A stretch of 52,161 nt of DNA from Clostridia bacterium (GTDB taxonomy: Bacteria; Bacillota; Clostridia; Christensenellales; Aristaeellaceae): positions 1 to 52,161 of the forward strand of contig JAGBEX010000041.1 in assembly GCA_017936765.1 (NCBI GenBank). Direction: 5' to 3'. The translations under genes and the position numbers were made by a program. Every line of letters starts with the position of its first letter. Within the stretch, counting starts at the first letter, position 1. This document shows positions 15,543-22,924 of the stretch, in pieces. A model generated the notes under the pieces. It was given only the letters and a program-made list of their open reading frames with translations, was not told where the DNA came from and ran no database searches.

Positions 15543-15577
15543 TCATCTGGCAGCTTTGACGAAAGAGAGTTGATACA

Positions 15578-17032
15578 ATGCAGATCGATGTGATGCAGAC
15601 CCTGGTGGATCTGTACAAATCCTCGGGCATTGCACAGTTCGTGGCCGATCCGCTGGCGCTGGTGATGGTGGGCGTTGCGTGCCTGCTGATGTACCTGGCC
15701 ATCGTGAAGCAGTTTGAGCCGCTGCTGCTTTTGCCCATTGCCTTCGGTATGCTGCTGACCAACCTGCTGGGCAGCGAGGTGTACCACGAGGAGCTGTTCG
15801 CCGGCGGCCATGTGAACTGGGGCCTGTTCGGCGGCGCATTGCTGGTGGATGGCAATAACCTGCTGGATCAGGCTGCCTATGTGGTCAATGCCGCGGGTCA
15901 GGTCATCAACAATGCAACCGGCGCCATTATCGGCCACTTCACCACCGCCGTTGAGGTGGAAGCCACCGTGCTTTCTCCCCTGAGCGACGTACTGGCCTCC
16001 ATCGCCGCCAACGGCAACAAGGCCAACATCGTGATGGAACACGCTTTCCTGAACGGCGGCCAGGTGTATTCTGAGCTGGGCGTTTTGCTGGCTACCTCCG
16101 GCAAGGAGATCGCCGCAGGCCTGCTGGACTACCTGTACCTGGGCGTGAAGCTGGGCATCTACCCCTGCCTGATCTTCATGGGCGTTGGTGCCGGTACCGA
16201 CTTTGGTCCCCTCATCTCCAACCCCAAGACCCTGCTGCTGGGCGCTGCTGCCCAGGCGGGCATCTTCTTCACCTTCATTGCAGCCTCCCTGCTGGGCTTC
16301 ACCCCCCAGGAGGCTGGCGCCATCGGCATCATTGGCGGTGCTGACGGCCCCACCGCTATCTGGCTGACCGGCAAGCTGGCGCCCCATCTGCTGGGCCCCA
16401 TCGCCGTGGCCGCTTACAGCTACATGGCGCTGGTTCCCGTCATTCAGCCCCCGATCATGAAGGCGCTGACCACCGAGAAGGAACGTCAAATTGTCATGGC
16501 GCAGCTCAAGCCTGCCACCAAGACCCAGAAGATCGTGTTCCCCATCGTGGTGACCATTCTGGTAGCCGTTCTGCTGCCCTCCGCCACCGCTCTGGTGGGC
16601 TGCCTGATGCTGGGCAACCTGGCCAAGGAGTGCGGCGTGACCGAGCGTCTGAACAAGACCATGCAGAACGAGCTGATGAACATCGTGACCATTTTCCTGG
16701 GCGTCACGGTGGGCGCTACCGCTACGGCCAGCACCTTCCTGACCTTCGACACCATCAAGATCATCGCCATGGGCATCGTGGCCTTCGGCATCGGCACTGC
16801 CTGCGGCGTGCTGCTGGCCAAGGTGATGAACTGGATTACCGGCGGCAAGATCAACCCGCTGATCGGCTCCGCTGGCGTGTCCGCTGTGCCTATGGCTGCC
16901 CGCGTGTCCCAGAAGGTGGGCCAGCAGGCCAACCCCGCCAACTTCCTGCTGATGCACGCCATGGGTCCCAACGTGGCTGGCGTTATCGGCTCTGCCATTG
17001 CGGCAGGCGTGCTGCTCTCCATGTTTGGTTAA
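15578..17032 (+). CDS. Na+-translocating decarboxylase beta subunit (OadB/MmdB) with an enlarged loop
   Basis: This 484-residue polytopic membrane protein decarboxylates carboxybiotin and exports Na+. Core motifs include FEPLLLLPIAFGMLLTNL, LIFMGVGAGTDFGPLI, IGIIGGADGPTAIW (catalytic Asp region) and PLIGSAGVSAVPMAARV. Typical OadB proteins have 375-435 residues. The difference is a segment of about 100 residues (about 66-178) between the second membrane segment and the LLDYLYLGVKLGIYPCL helix, containing EVYHEELFAGGHVNWGLFGG and several Ala/Asn-rich stretches. Start context is modest. The gene lies 35 bases after the biotin carrier. Confidence 0.93.
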   Translation: MQIDVMQTLVDLYKSSGIAQFVADPLALVMVGVACLLMYLAIVKQFEPLLLLPIAFGMLLTNLLGSEVYHEELFAGGHVNWGLFGGALLVDGNNLLDQAAYVVNAAGQVINNATGAIIGHFTTAVEVEATVLSPLSDVLASIAANGNKANIVMEHAFLNGGQVYSELGVLLATSGKEIAAGLLDYLYLGVKLGIYPCLIFMGVGAGTDFGPLISNPKTLLLGAAAQAGIFFTFIAASLLGFTPQEAGAIGIIGGADGPTAIWLTGKLAPHLLGPIAVAAYSYMALVPVIQPPIMKALTTEKERQIVMAQLKPATKTQKIVFPIVVTILVAVLLPSATALVGCLMLGNLAKECGVTERLNKTMQNELMNIVTIFLGVTVGATATASTFLTFDTIKIIAMGIVAFGIGTACGVLLAKVMNWITGGKINPLIGSAGVSAVPMAARVSQKVGQQANPANFLLMHAMGPNVAGVIGSAIAAGVLLSMFG

Positions 17033-17083
17033 GCAGACAGTATATTGTAAATGAACGACTTTCGGATATAGGAGGAAGAACCT

Positions 17084-18484
17084 ATGCCCAAGGTACAAAT
17101 TACCGATACCATCCTGCGCGACGGCCACCAGTCTCAGGCTGCCACCCGTATGCGCACGGAGGAAATGCTCCCTGCCTGCGAAATGCTGGACAAGGTGGGC
17201 TACTACTCTCTGGAATGCTGGGGCGGCGCTACCTACGACAGCTGCCTGCGCTTCCTGAATGAAGATCCCTGGGAGCGCCTGCGCAAGCTGCGCGCTGCCC
17301 TGCCCAACACCAAGACCCAGATGCTGCTGCGCGGCCAGAACCTGCTGGGCTATCGTCCCTACAGCGACGATGTGGTGGAGTTCTTTGTCAAGAAGGCTGT
17401 GGAGAACGGCATTGACATCATCCGCTGCTTCGACGCCCTGAACGATCTGCGCAACATGCAGACCGCCGTGAAGGCCACCAAGAAGTACGGCGGCAAGGCG
17501 GAGATCGCCCTGAGCTACACCGAGTCTCCCGTGCATAACGAGGACTACTTCGTGAAGCTGGCTGAAGAGATCGAGAAGATGGGTGCTGACCTGATCTGCA
17601 TCAAGGACATGGCCAACCTGCTGCTGCCCTACAAGGCCTACAGCCTGGTGAAGCGCCTGAAGGCCGCCACCAGCCTGCCCATCGTGCTGCACACCCACAA
17701 CACCACCGGCACCGGCGACATGGTGCTGCTGAAGGCCGTGGAAGCTGGCGTGGACGTGGTGGATACCTGCCTGTCCCCCTTGGGCAGCGGTACTGCTCAG
17801 CCCGCTACCGAGGCTCTGGTGGCTACCCTGCAGGGTACCGAGTATGACACCGGCATCGACCTGAACCTGCTGGCTGACCTGGCTGAGTACTTCCGCAAGG
17901 TGGCCGACCGCCTGACCAACGACGGCTGGCGCGATCCCTCCCGCGTGCTGGGTGTGGATGTGAAGACCCTGCAGTATCAGGTTCCCGGCGGTATGCTGTC
18001 CAACCTGATCGGTCAGCTGAAGCAGGCCAACGCCATGGACAAGTATTACGATGTGCTGGCCGAGGTGCCGCGCGTCCGCAAGGACTTTGGCTATCCTCCG
18101 CTGGTGACCCCCACCTCCCAGATCGTTGGCACCCAGGCCGTGATGAACGTGCTGGGCGGCGAGCGCTACAAGATGGTGCCCAAGGAGTCCAAGGATCTGC
18201 TGGCCGGCCGCTACGGCAAACTGCCCGCCGAGGTGAACGAGGACGTGCGCAAGAAGTGCATCGGCGATACCAAGGTGATCACCCACCGCTTCGCCGACGA
18301 CCTGCCCCCCGAGCTGGAGACCCTGCGCGAGGAAATGCGCGAGTGGTACCAGAAGGAGGAGGACGTGCTGTCCTACGCCATGTTCCCCAAGGTCGCGCCC
18401 AAGTACTTCGAGTACCGCGCTGCCCAGCAGCTCAAGGTGGATTCCACCATGCTGGACAAGGCCGACAAGACCATGCCTGTGTAA
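17084..18484 (+). CDS. Oxaloacetate decarboxylase alpha / pyruvate carboxylase B-type carboxyltransferase (5S type)
   Basis: This 466-residue protein is an HMGL-like TIM-barrel carboxyltransferase followed by the PYC_OADA domain. It begins VQITDTILRDGHQSQAATRM, with the metal-binding Asp and the catalytic region, has IKDMANLL with the biotin-accepting Lys region, and LHTHNTTGTGDM with HxH metal ligands. It ends without a biotinyl domain, so it resembles transcarboxylase 5S or PycB-core. It transfers CO2 between oxaloacetate/pyruvate and the shared biotin carrier. AGGAGG lies upstream. The stop codon is followed at once by a palindromic repeat. Confidence 0.9.
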   Translation: MPKVQITDTILRDGHQSQAATRMRTEEMLPACEMLDKVGYYSLECWGGATYDSCLRFLNEDPWERLRKLRAALPNTKTQMLLRGQNLLGYRPYSDDVVEFFVKKAVENGIDIIRCFDALNDLRNMQTAVKATKKYGGKAEIALSYTESPVHNEDYFVKLAEEIEKMGADLICIKDMANLLLPYKAYSLVKRLKAATSLPIVLHTHNTTGTGDMVLLKAVEAGVDVVDTCLSPLGSGTAQPATEALVATLQGTEYDTGIDLNLLADLAEYFRKVADRLTNDGWRDPSRVLGVDVKTLQYQVPGGMLSNLIGQLKQANAMDKYYDVLAEVPRVRKDFGYPPLVTPTSQIVGTQAVMNVLGGERYKMVPKESKDLLAGRYGKLPAEVNEDVRKKCIGDTKVITHRFADDLPPELETLREEMREWYQKEEDVLSYAMFPKVAPKYFEYRAAQQLKVDSTMLDKADKTMPV

Positions 18485-18562
18485 CCAGAGGGGCGCTGCT
18501 CCCCTGGACTCCCCAGCAGAGGGCGCTGCCCTCTGCACTCCTGGTCAGGGCGCTGCCCTGAC
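18485..18562 (+). repeat. Palindrome-module array abutting the oadA-type gene stop
   Basis: Three modules follow the stop with no gap: an imperfect CCAGAGGGG...CCCCTGG (18485-18507), a perfect GCAGAGGGC-GCT-GCCCTCTGC (18516-18536), and a perfect GTCAGGGC-GCT-GCCCTGAC (18544-18562). Linkers are GACTCC- and ACTCCTG-like, and AACCCGCC follows. The same modules and linkers occur at 20765, 22815 and 27001. Confidence 0.8.
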
Positions 18563-18696
18563 AACCCGCCCAAGGGCCGTTCGATCCGCAACCTCAATCG
18601 TCGCACTCTCGCTGTCGCTTCGATTGCTCGTTTCGGTTGATTCGCTCAGCTCGCTGCTTCCGCCACTGGCGGCGCTCGCATCGCTCACCCTTTCGA

Positions 18697-18728
18697 AACC
18701 CATTCGGCGATGGCCGGGTGGGTTTTTC
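18697..18728 (+). terminator. Terminator of the decarboxylase operon
   Basis: AACCCATTCGG (18697-18707) pairs over 11 positions with CCGGGTGGGTT (18714-18724, two G-U pairs) and is followed by TTTCC, giving a five-T run. It lies after the palindrome array. Confidence 0.7.
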
Positions 18729-18785
18729 CTTTGCGGGGGTCACGGTGCAAATACGGTTGCGCCGCGACGCGGGGAGAGTTACTTA

Positions 18786-18831
18786 GGCTCCCTCTCCGAG
18801 GGAGCTGGCAGCCGTTAGGCTGACTGAGGGA
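18786..18831 (-). repeat. CCCTCAGTCAGCC-type two-hairpin repeat, copy 2
   Basis: On the minus strand it starts TCCCTCAGTCAGCC, as does 6707-6756. Its stems are CAGCC/GGCTG and GCTCCCTC/GAGGGAGC, which differ from copy 1 yet still pair. Confidence 0.75.
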
Positions 18832-18869
18832 GTGGTTCTGCTCCTTGCTCCAACGCCTTACATATTCTT

Positions 18870-18909
18870 GCACCTGTAGGGGCGATCTGCGATCGCCCGC
18901 ACGCCGCAC
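18870..18909 (+). repeat. GTAGGGGCGA-type palindromic repeat
   Basis: The 40 bases are identical to 27151-27190. The core is GGGCGAT-CTGC-GATCGCCC-like, with an arm change compensated in the copies at 18941 and 22749. Confidence 0.8.
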
Positions 18910-18940
18910 ACAACGCCCAGCAGGCATTTTCCGCAACGTG

Positions 18941-18965
18941 GCGGGCGAACACAGTTCGCCCCGAC
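18941..18965 (-). repeat. GTAGGGGCGA-type palindromic repeat, inverted variant
   Basis: GCGGGCGAAC-ACA-GTTCGCCCC; the minus strand reads GTCGGGGCGAACTGTGTTCG and on, the same family with GAAC/GTTC arms in place of GAT/ATC. Confidence 0.75.
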
Positions 18966-19047
18966 AAACGGAAATGCAGCGCAATGAAGCAAGCAGTATT
19001 TTTTCGGGCGAATCAAAAACAAATTGTTAAATCTTTTGCAAAGGGGA

Positions 19048-19076
19048 TTGATTTCCCGCCCATTTTGGTGTATGAT
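19048..19076 (+). promoter_or_regulatory. sigma-A promoter for pckA
   Basis: TTGATT (19048-19053) and TATGAT (19071-19076) have a 17-base spacer. The leader is about 80 bases and contains a small hairpin, GCATGA (19093-19098) with TCATGC (19109-19114). Confidence 0.7.
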
Positions 19077-19163
19077 TGTATATGGGAAACCTTGCATGAT
19101 TTCGCAATTTCATGCGTATCATAAAGGCCTGAATAACTATATTAGAAAGAGGTTGCAACCAAC

Positions 19164-20768
19164 ATGGCTGAGTTGAATCTGACCAAGTATGGCATCACCG
19201 GCACCACCGAGATTGTGCATAACCCCTCCTTCGAAAAGCTGTTCGAGGAAGAGATGAACCCCGCTCTGGAGGGCTTCGAAAAGGGCCAGCTGACCGAGCT
19301 GGGCGCCGTGAACGTGATGACCGGCATTTATACCGGCCGTTCCCCCAAGGATAAGTTCATCGTCATGGACGAGAACTCCAAGGACACCGTGTGGTGGACC
19401 TCTGACGAGTTCAAGAACGACAACAAGCCCGCTTCCCAGGAAGCTTGGAACGAGTGCAAGAAGCTGGCCCAGCAGCAGCTGTCCAACAAGAAGCTGTACG
19501 TGATGGACGTGTTCTGCGGCGCCAACCCCGACACCCGCATGAGCATCCGCTTCATCATGGAAGTGGCCTGGCAGGCTCACTTCGTGAAGAACATGTTCAT
19601 CAACCCCACCGAGGAAGAACTGGCCAACTTCGAGCCTGACTTCATCTCCTACAACGCCGCCAAGGCCAAGGTGGAGAACTACAAGGAGCTGGGCCTGAAC
19701 AGCGAGACCGCTGCCATCTTCAACATCACCTCCCGTGAGCAGGTCATCCTGAACACCTGGTACGGCGGTGAGATGAAGAAGGGCATGTTCTCCATGATGA
19801 ACTACTACCTGCCCCTGAAGGGCATTGCTTCCATGCACTGCTCTGCCAACACCGACATGAACGGCGAGAACACCGCCTTGTTCTTCGGCCTGTCCGGCAC
19901 CGGCAAGACCACCCTGTCCACCGACCCCAAGCGTCTGCTGATCGGCGACGACGAGCACGGCTGGGACGACAACGGCGTGTTCAACTTTGAGGGCGGCTGC
20001 TATGCCAAGGTCATCAACCTGGATGCTGAGTCCGAACCCGACATCTACGCTGCCATCAAGCGCAATGCTCTGCTGGAGAACGTGACCGTGGACGAGAACG
20101 GCAAGTGCGACTTTGCCGACGACTCCGTGACCGAGAACACCCGCGTGTCCTATCCCATCGATCACATCAAGAACATCGTGAAGCCCGTTTCTGCGGCTCC
20201 CGCTGCCAAGAACGTGATCTTCCTGTCTGCTGACGCCTTCGGCGTGCTGCCCCCCGTGTCCATCCTGACCCCCGAGCAGGCTCAGTATTACTTCCTGTCC
20301 GGCTTCACCGCCAAGCTGGCTGGCACCGAGCGCGGCATCACCGAGCCCACTCCCACCTTCTCTGCTTGCTTCGGCCAGGCCTTCCTGGAGCTGCATCCCA
20401 CCAAGTACGGTGAGGAACTGGTGAAGAAGATGGAAGCCAACGGCGCCAAGGCTTACCTGGTTAACACCGGCTGGAACGGCACCGGCAAGCGCATCACCAT
20501 CAAGGATACCCGCGGCATCATCGACGCCATCCTGAACGGTGACATCCTGAAGGCTCCCACCAAGAAGATCCCCATGTTCGACCTGGAAGTTCCCACCGAG
20601 CTGCCTGGCGTGAACCCCGCCATCCTGGATCCCCGCGACACCTATGCCGATGCCGCTGAGTGGGAGACCAAGGCCAAGGATCTGGCTGGCCGCTTCATCA
20701 AGAACTTCGTGAAGTACACCGGCAACGATGCTGGCAAGGCCCTGGTTGCCGCCGGCCCCCAGCTGTAA
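19164..20768 (+). CDS. pckA: Phosphoenolpyruvate carboxykinase (ATP)
   Basis: PckA interconverts oxaloacetate plus ATP with PEP, CO2 and ADP; in fermenting anaerobes it often runs towards oxaloacetate to conserve ATP. The 534-residue protein has [12 protein letters not shown], the substrate/metal region MHCSANTDM, kinase-1a [14 protein letters not shown], and the kinase-2 and Mg/Ca-binding run [11 protein letters not shown]. All mark the ATP-dependent family. GAAAGAGG lies upstream. It sits next to the oxaloacetate-handling decarboxylase operon but has its own promoter. Its stop codon is part of a palindromic module. Confidence 0.97.
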   Translation: MAELNLTKYGITGTTEIVHNPSFEKLFEEEMNPALEGFEKGQLTELGAVNVMTGIYTGRSPKDKFIVMDENSKDTVWWTSDEFKNDNKPASQEAWNECKKLAQQQLSNKKLYVMDVFCGANPDTRMSIRFIMEVAWQAHFVKNMFINPTEEELANFEPDFISYNAAKAKVENYKELGLNSETAAIFNITSREQVILNTWYGGEMKKGMFSMMNYYLPLKGIASMHCSANTDMNGENTALFFGLSGTGKTTLSTDPKRLLIGDDEHGWDDNGVFNFEGGCYAKVINLDAESEPDIYAAIKRNALLENVTVDENGKCDFADDSVTENTRVSYPIDHIKNIVKPVSAAPAAKNVIFLSADAFGVLPPVSILTPEQAQYYFLSGFTAKLAGTERGITEPTPTFSACFGQAFLELHPTKYGEELVKKMEANGAKAYLVNTGWNGTGKRITIKDTRGIIDAILNGDILKAPTKKIPMFDLEVPTELPGVNPAILDPRDTYADAAEWETKAKDLAGRFIKNFVKYTGNDAGKALVAAGPQL

Positions 20769-20812
20769 GGGCGCTGCCCTTACAACCCGCCAGAGGGGTA
20801 TCACCCCTCTGG
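20765..20812 (+). repeat. Palindrome-module pair incorporating the pckA stop codon
   Basis: GTAAGGGC-GCT-GCCCTTAC (20765-20783) includes the TAA stop (20766-20768) in its 5' arm. After the linker AACCCGCC comes CCAGAGGGGT-ATC-ACCCCTCTGG (20790-20812), then GACTCCC. Confidence 0.8.
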
Positions 20813-20873
20813 ACTCCCAAGCCGCGATTGAGTTGAGCGCTTTGTTCGACTGATTGCGCGTGGTACGTTTATT

Positions 20874-20902
20874 AGCGACCTGCCGAGAGGTGGGTCGCTT
20901 TT
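20874..20902 (+). terminator. Terminator after pckA
   Basis: AGCGACC (20874-20880) pairs with GGTCGCT (20893-20899), followed by TTTTC. It lies past the palindromic modules. Confidence 0.7.
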
Positions 20903-20915
20903 CGTATGCGGGGAA

Positions 20916-20945
20916 TTGACAAGGGGGTAGGGGAAACGGTATAAT
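20916..20945 (+). promoter_or_regulatory. sigma-A promoter for the secreted Cys-repeat protein
   Basis: Perfect TTGACA (20916-20921) and TATAAT (20940-20945) boxes have an 18-base spacer. The leader is about 40 bases with GGGAGGA as ribosome site. Confidence 0.85.
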
Positions 20946-20990
20946 TTGAGCAGGTTCTATGGAGAAATTGCATAGTGGGAGGACGACAAT

Positions 20991-22295
20991 ATGAAGAGAT
21001 TGTTGCTTGTTTTGGTGGCGCTGATGCTGGCGTTGCCCCTGGCGTGGGCAGAGGATGCGGAAATCCCACGTTTGCAGGGCGGGCAGGATCGCGAAACGGC
21101 GCTGGTGCTGACGGAAGAGCAGCTTGGCAAGCAATGGCTGACCTATGTGAGCATGGACAACTTTGGCAAGAATGTGACCAACTCCTGGTTCAGGCTGGAG
21201 GTGCCGGTGGACGGCACACTCACGTTCTCGGCGTGGAACGTCGGCAACCAGGTCAACCGGCCCTGCATCACCAATGCCAAGGGCGACAAGCTGCTGTGGA
21301 AGAGCATTGCGGTGAATGATCAGCTGCATTATGAGATCAATGCCACCGCAGGCGACACGCTGTATATTGAGTTTGCCTCCTTTGGCTATGGTGTGGCCAT
21401 GGACATGAAGTTTGCGATCTGCTACGATGGCTATCACCAGGAGGGCGTGTATTACGAGGTCGCCAAGGAACCCACCTGCACCGAGGCGGGCGAGCGCATC
21501 TTCCCCTGCACGATCTGCTTCTCCACCTACCGCAGCGAGGTGATCCCGGCGCTGGGCCATACCGCGGGCGAGGCGGAGATCGTGGAGGAAGCCACCTGCC
21601 TGAAGACGGGCTTGAAGATTGCGAAATGCACGGTGTGCGGTGAGGTGGTCAGCAGCGAGGAGATCGCTGTGATGCCCCATACGCCTGACGTGGTGACCAC
21701 GGTGAAGATGGCTACCTGTACCGAGGATGGCCTGGCTGAGCAGCATTGCACGGTGTGCAATGCCACCCTGGCTACCGAAGTTCACCCTGCCCTGGGACAC
21801 ACCCTGGGCGAGTGGAAGGATGAGGTTATGGCTACCTGCACCGCCGACGGCCTGCGCAAGCAGTATTGCGCGGTGTGCAATGTGGTGCTGAACGAGGAAA
21901 AGGTGCCTGCCCACGGCCATGCTGCGGGCGAATGGAAGGATGAGGTACAAGCCACCTGCACCGCTGATGGCTTGCGCAAGCAATACTGCGCCAGCTGCCA
22001 TGAGGTGCTGGCAGAGGAAACCGTGGCGGCCTATGGGCATTCTCCGGCAGAGCTGGCTGTGACCCGCGAGGCGACTTGCCTGCAATCCGGCCTGAAGGAG
22101 AAGCTGTGTTCCACCTGCGGCGTGGCGCTGGAAAGCCAGCAGCTGGACGCCCTTGGCCACCGCTACACCGAGTGGGAGATCACCACCGAGGCCACCAAGG
22201 ATGCAGAGGGCGAGCAGCGCCGCCATTGCACCAACTGCGGCGATACCCAGTATGAGAAGCTGCCCAAGGTGGAAAAACTGTTTGGCATTTTCTAA
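20991..22295 (+). CDS. Secreted protein with seven 40-residue Cys-rich repeats
   Basis: The 434-residue protein has a signal peptide (MKRLLLVLVALMLALPLAWA, cut before EDAEIP) and an N-terminal beta-rich domain (about 30-150, GTLTFSAWNVGNQVN...). From about residue 160 come seven repeats of exactly 40 residues, each patterned ATCTxxGLxxxxCxxC...ALGH. Six keep all three cysteines and most keep the terminal GH; the seventh has only the CxxC pair. Similar CxxC/GH repeats occur in surface proteins of gut Firmicutes, with no assigned role; zinc binding is an inference from the Cys and His spacing. No cell-wall anchor is visible. It has its own strong promoter. Confidence 0.85.
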   Translation: MKRLLLVLVALMLALPLAWAEDAEIPRLQGGQDRETALVLTEEQLGKQWLTYVSMDNFGKNVTNSWFRLEVPVDGTLTFSAWNVGNQVNRPCITNAKGDKLLWKSIAVNDQLHYEINATAGDTLYIEFASFGYGVAMDMKFAICYDGYHQEGVYYEVAKEPTCTEAGERIFPCTICFSTYRSEVIPALGHTAGEAEIVEEATCLKTGLKIAKCTVCGEVVSSEEIAVMPHTPDVVTTVKMATCTEDGLAEQHCTVCNATLATEVHPALGHTLGEWKDEVMATCTADGLRKQYCAVCNVVLNEEKVPAHGHAAGEWKDEVQATCTADGLRKQYCASCHEVLAEETVAAYGHSPAELAVTREATCLQSGLKEKLCSTCGVALESQQLDALGHRYTEWEITTEATKDAEGEQRRHCTNCGDTQYEKLPKVEKLFGIF

Positions 22296-22301
22296 GCACA
22301 C

Positions 22302-22341
22302 AAAAAGCGGCACACTCCATTGCAGAGTGCGCCGCTTTTTT
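22302..22341. terminator. Bidirectional terminator
   Basis: AAAAAGCGGCACACTC (22302-22317) pairs with GAGTGCGCCGCTTTTT (22325-22340) except for one A-C mismatch. It separates two converging genes. Confidence 0.9.
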
Positions 22342-22349
22342 CATGCAGG

Positions 22350-22691
22350 TTACTCCCAGTCCACCAGTCCGGCCTGCTCCAGGTATTCCTGCTGCAGTTC
22401 CATGTAGTCGTCGATGAGGCTGCCCACCTTCACCGCCATGTCCGGGTCGAAGTTGTTCTGGGTGGCGAGGGCTTCTACCATGTACTCAAAGGCCTCGTCG
22501 TCGTCATAGTAGTTGTCGCCAGCGTCGCCGTTTGCATCAATGACGCCGGCGGTGTGCATGAAGGCCATGTCGGCGTCAATGGCCTGGTCGATCAGCTGAT
22601 CGATGAGGAAGGACAGCGCCTTGTGGCCTTTGCGGTCGATGCGGGGGAGGATGTAGGCCAGGGCGTCGGCCTTGTTGTAGCCGTTCATCAT
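22350..22691 (-). CDS. Hypothetical small acidic protein
   Basis: This 113-residue protein is not recognised. It is helical and acidic, with IDRKGHKALSFLIDQLIDQA near the N-terminus and a very acidic loop (GDAGDNYYDDDEAFEYM) in the middle. There is no signal peptide or membrane segment. AGGAGG lies seven bases before the first of two adjacent ATGs, so translation is likely. It follows pepF at a distance of 233 bases filled with repeats, and may be expressed from read-through or from a promoter not identified. Confidence 0.7.
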   Translation of the reverse strand: MMNGYNKADALAYILPRIDRKGHKALSFLIDQLIDQAIDADMAFMHTAGVIDANGDAGDNYYDDDEAFEYMVEALATQNNFDPDMAVKVGSLIDDYMELQQEYLEQAGLVDWE

Positions 22692-22705
22692 AGGAGAGCC
22701 TCCTG

Positions 22706-22737
22706 AATGCGGAATTCGGAATGCGGAATTCGGAATT
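22706..22737 (+). repeat. Two tandem copies of a 14-base unit
   Basis: AATGCGGAATTCGG occurs twice in tandem and a partial AATT follows. It stands next to a GTAGGGGCGA-type palindrome. Confidence 0.7.
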
Positions 22738-22748
22738 GAGTGTGCAGC

Positions 22749-22773
22749 GCGGGCGAACGCAGTTCGCCCCTAC
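22749..22773 (-). repeat. GTAGGGGCGA-type palindromic repeat, inverted variant
   Basis: GCGGGCGAAC-GCA-GTTCGCCCCTAC. Its minus strand begins GTAGGGGCGAACTGCGTTCG; compared with 18870 the A/T pair in the stem is flipped. Confidence 0.8.
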
Positions 22774-22814
22774 ATTTGCACAGCCAAGTAACAATACGAA
22801 AAAATGGGTTTCGA

Positions 22815-22924
22815 AAGGGCCGAATGGCCCTTCGCGGAGTCCAGAGGCAGAGCCTCTGGCGGGAGTGCAGAGGGCAGCGCCCTCTGCTGGTGGGAGTCCA
22901 GAGGGAGGTGAAACCTCCCTCTGG
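22815..22924 (-). repeat. Palindrome-module array abutting the pepF stop
   Basis: Modules are AAGGGCC-GAAT-GGCCCTT (22815-22832), CCAGAGGC-AGA-GCCTCTGG (22841-22859), GCAGAGGGC-AGC-GCCCTCTGC (22867-22887), and CCAGAGGGAGGT-GAA-ACCTCCCTCTGG (22898-22924), with GGAGT linkers (GACTCC/ACTCC on the minus strand). The last touches the pepF stop codon at 22925. Confidence 0.8.

Larger units (their letters stand above)
18563..19047. other. Intergenic region between the decarboxylase operon and pckA
   Basis: No gene is seen. The stretch holds a low-complexity run of short hairpins (18600-18690), a terminator (18697-18728), and inverted copies of two dispersed repeat families (18786-18831, 18870-18909 and 18941-18965). 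Base composition shifts to AT-rich from about 18990 towards the pckA promoter. Confidence 0.65.

Noticed and set aside
18485..18562. CRISPR array
   Set aside because: The repeats are palindromes with varying arms and 6-10 base linkers, not constant repeats with unique spacers of 30-40 bases. No cas genes are present.
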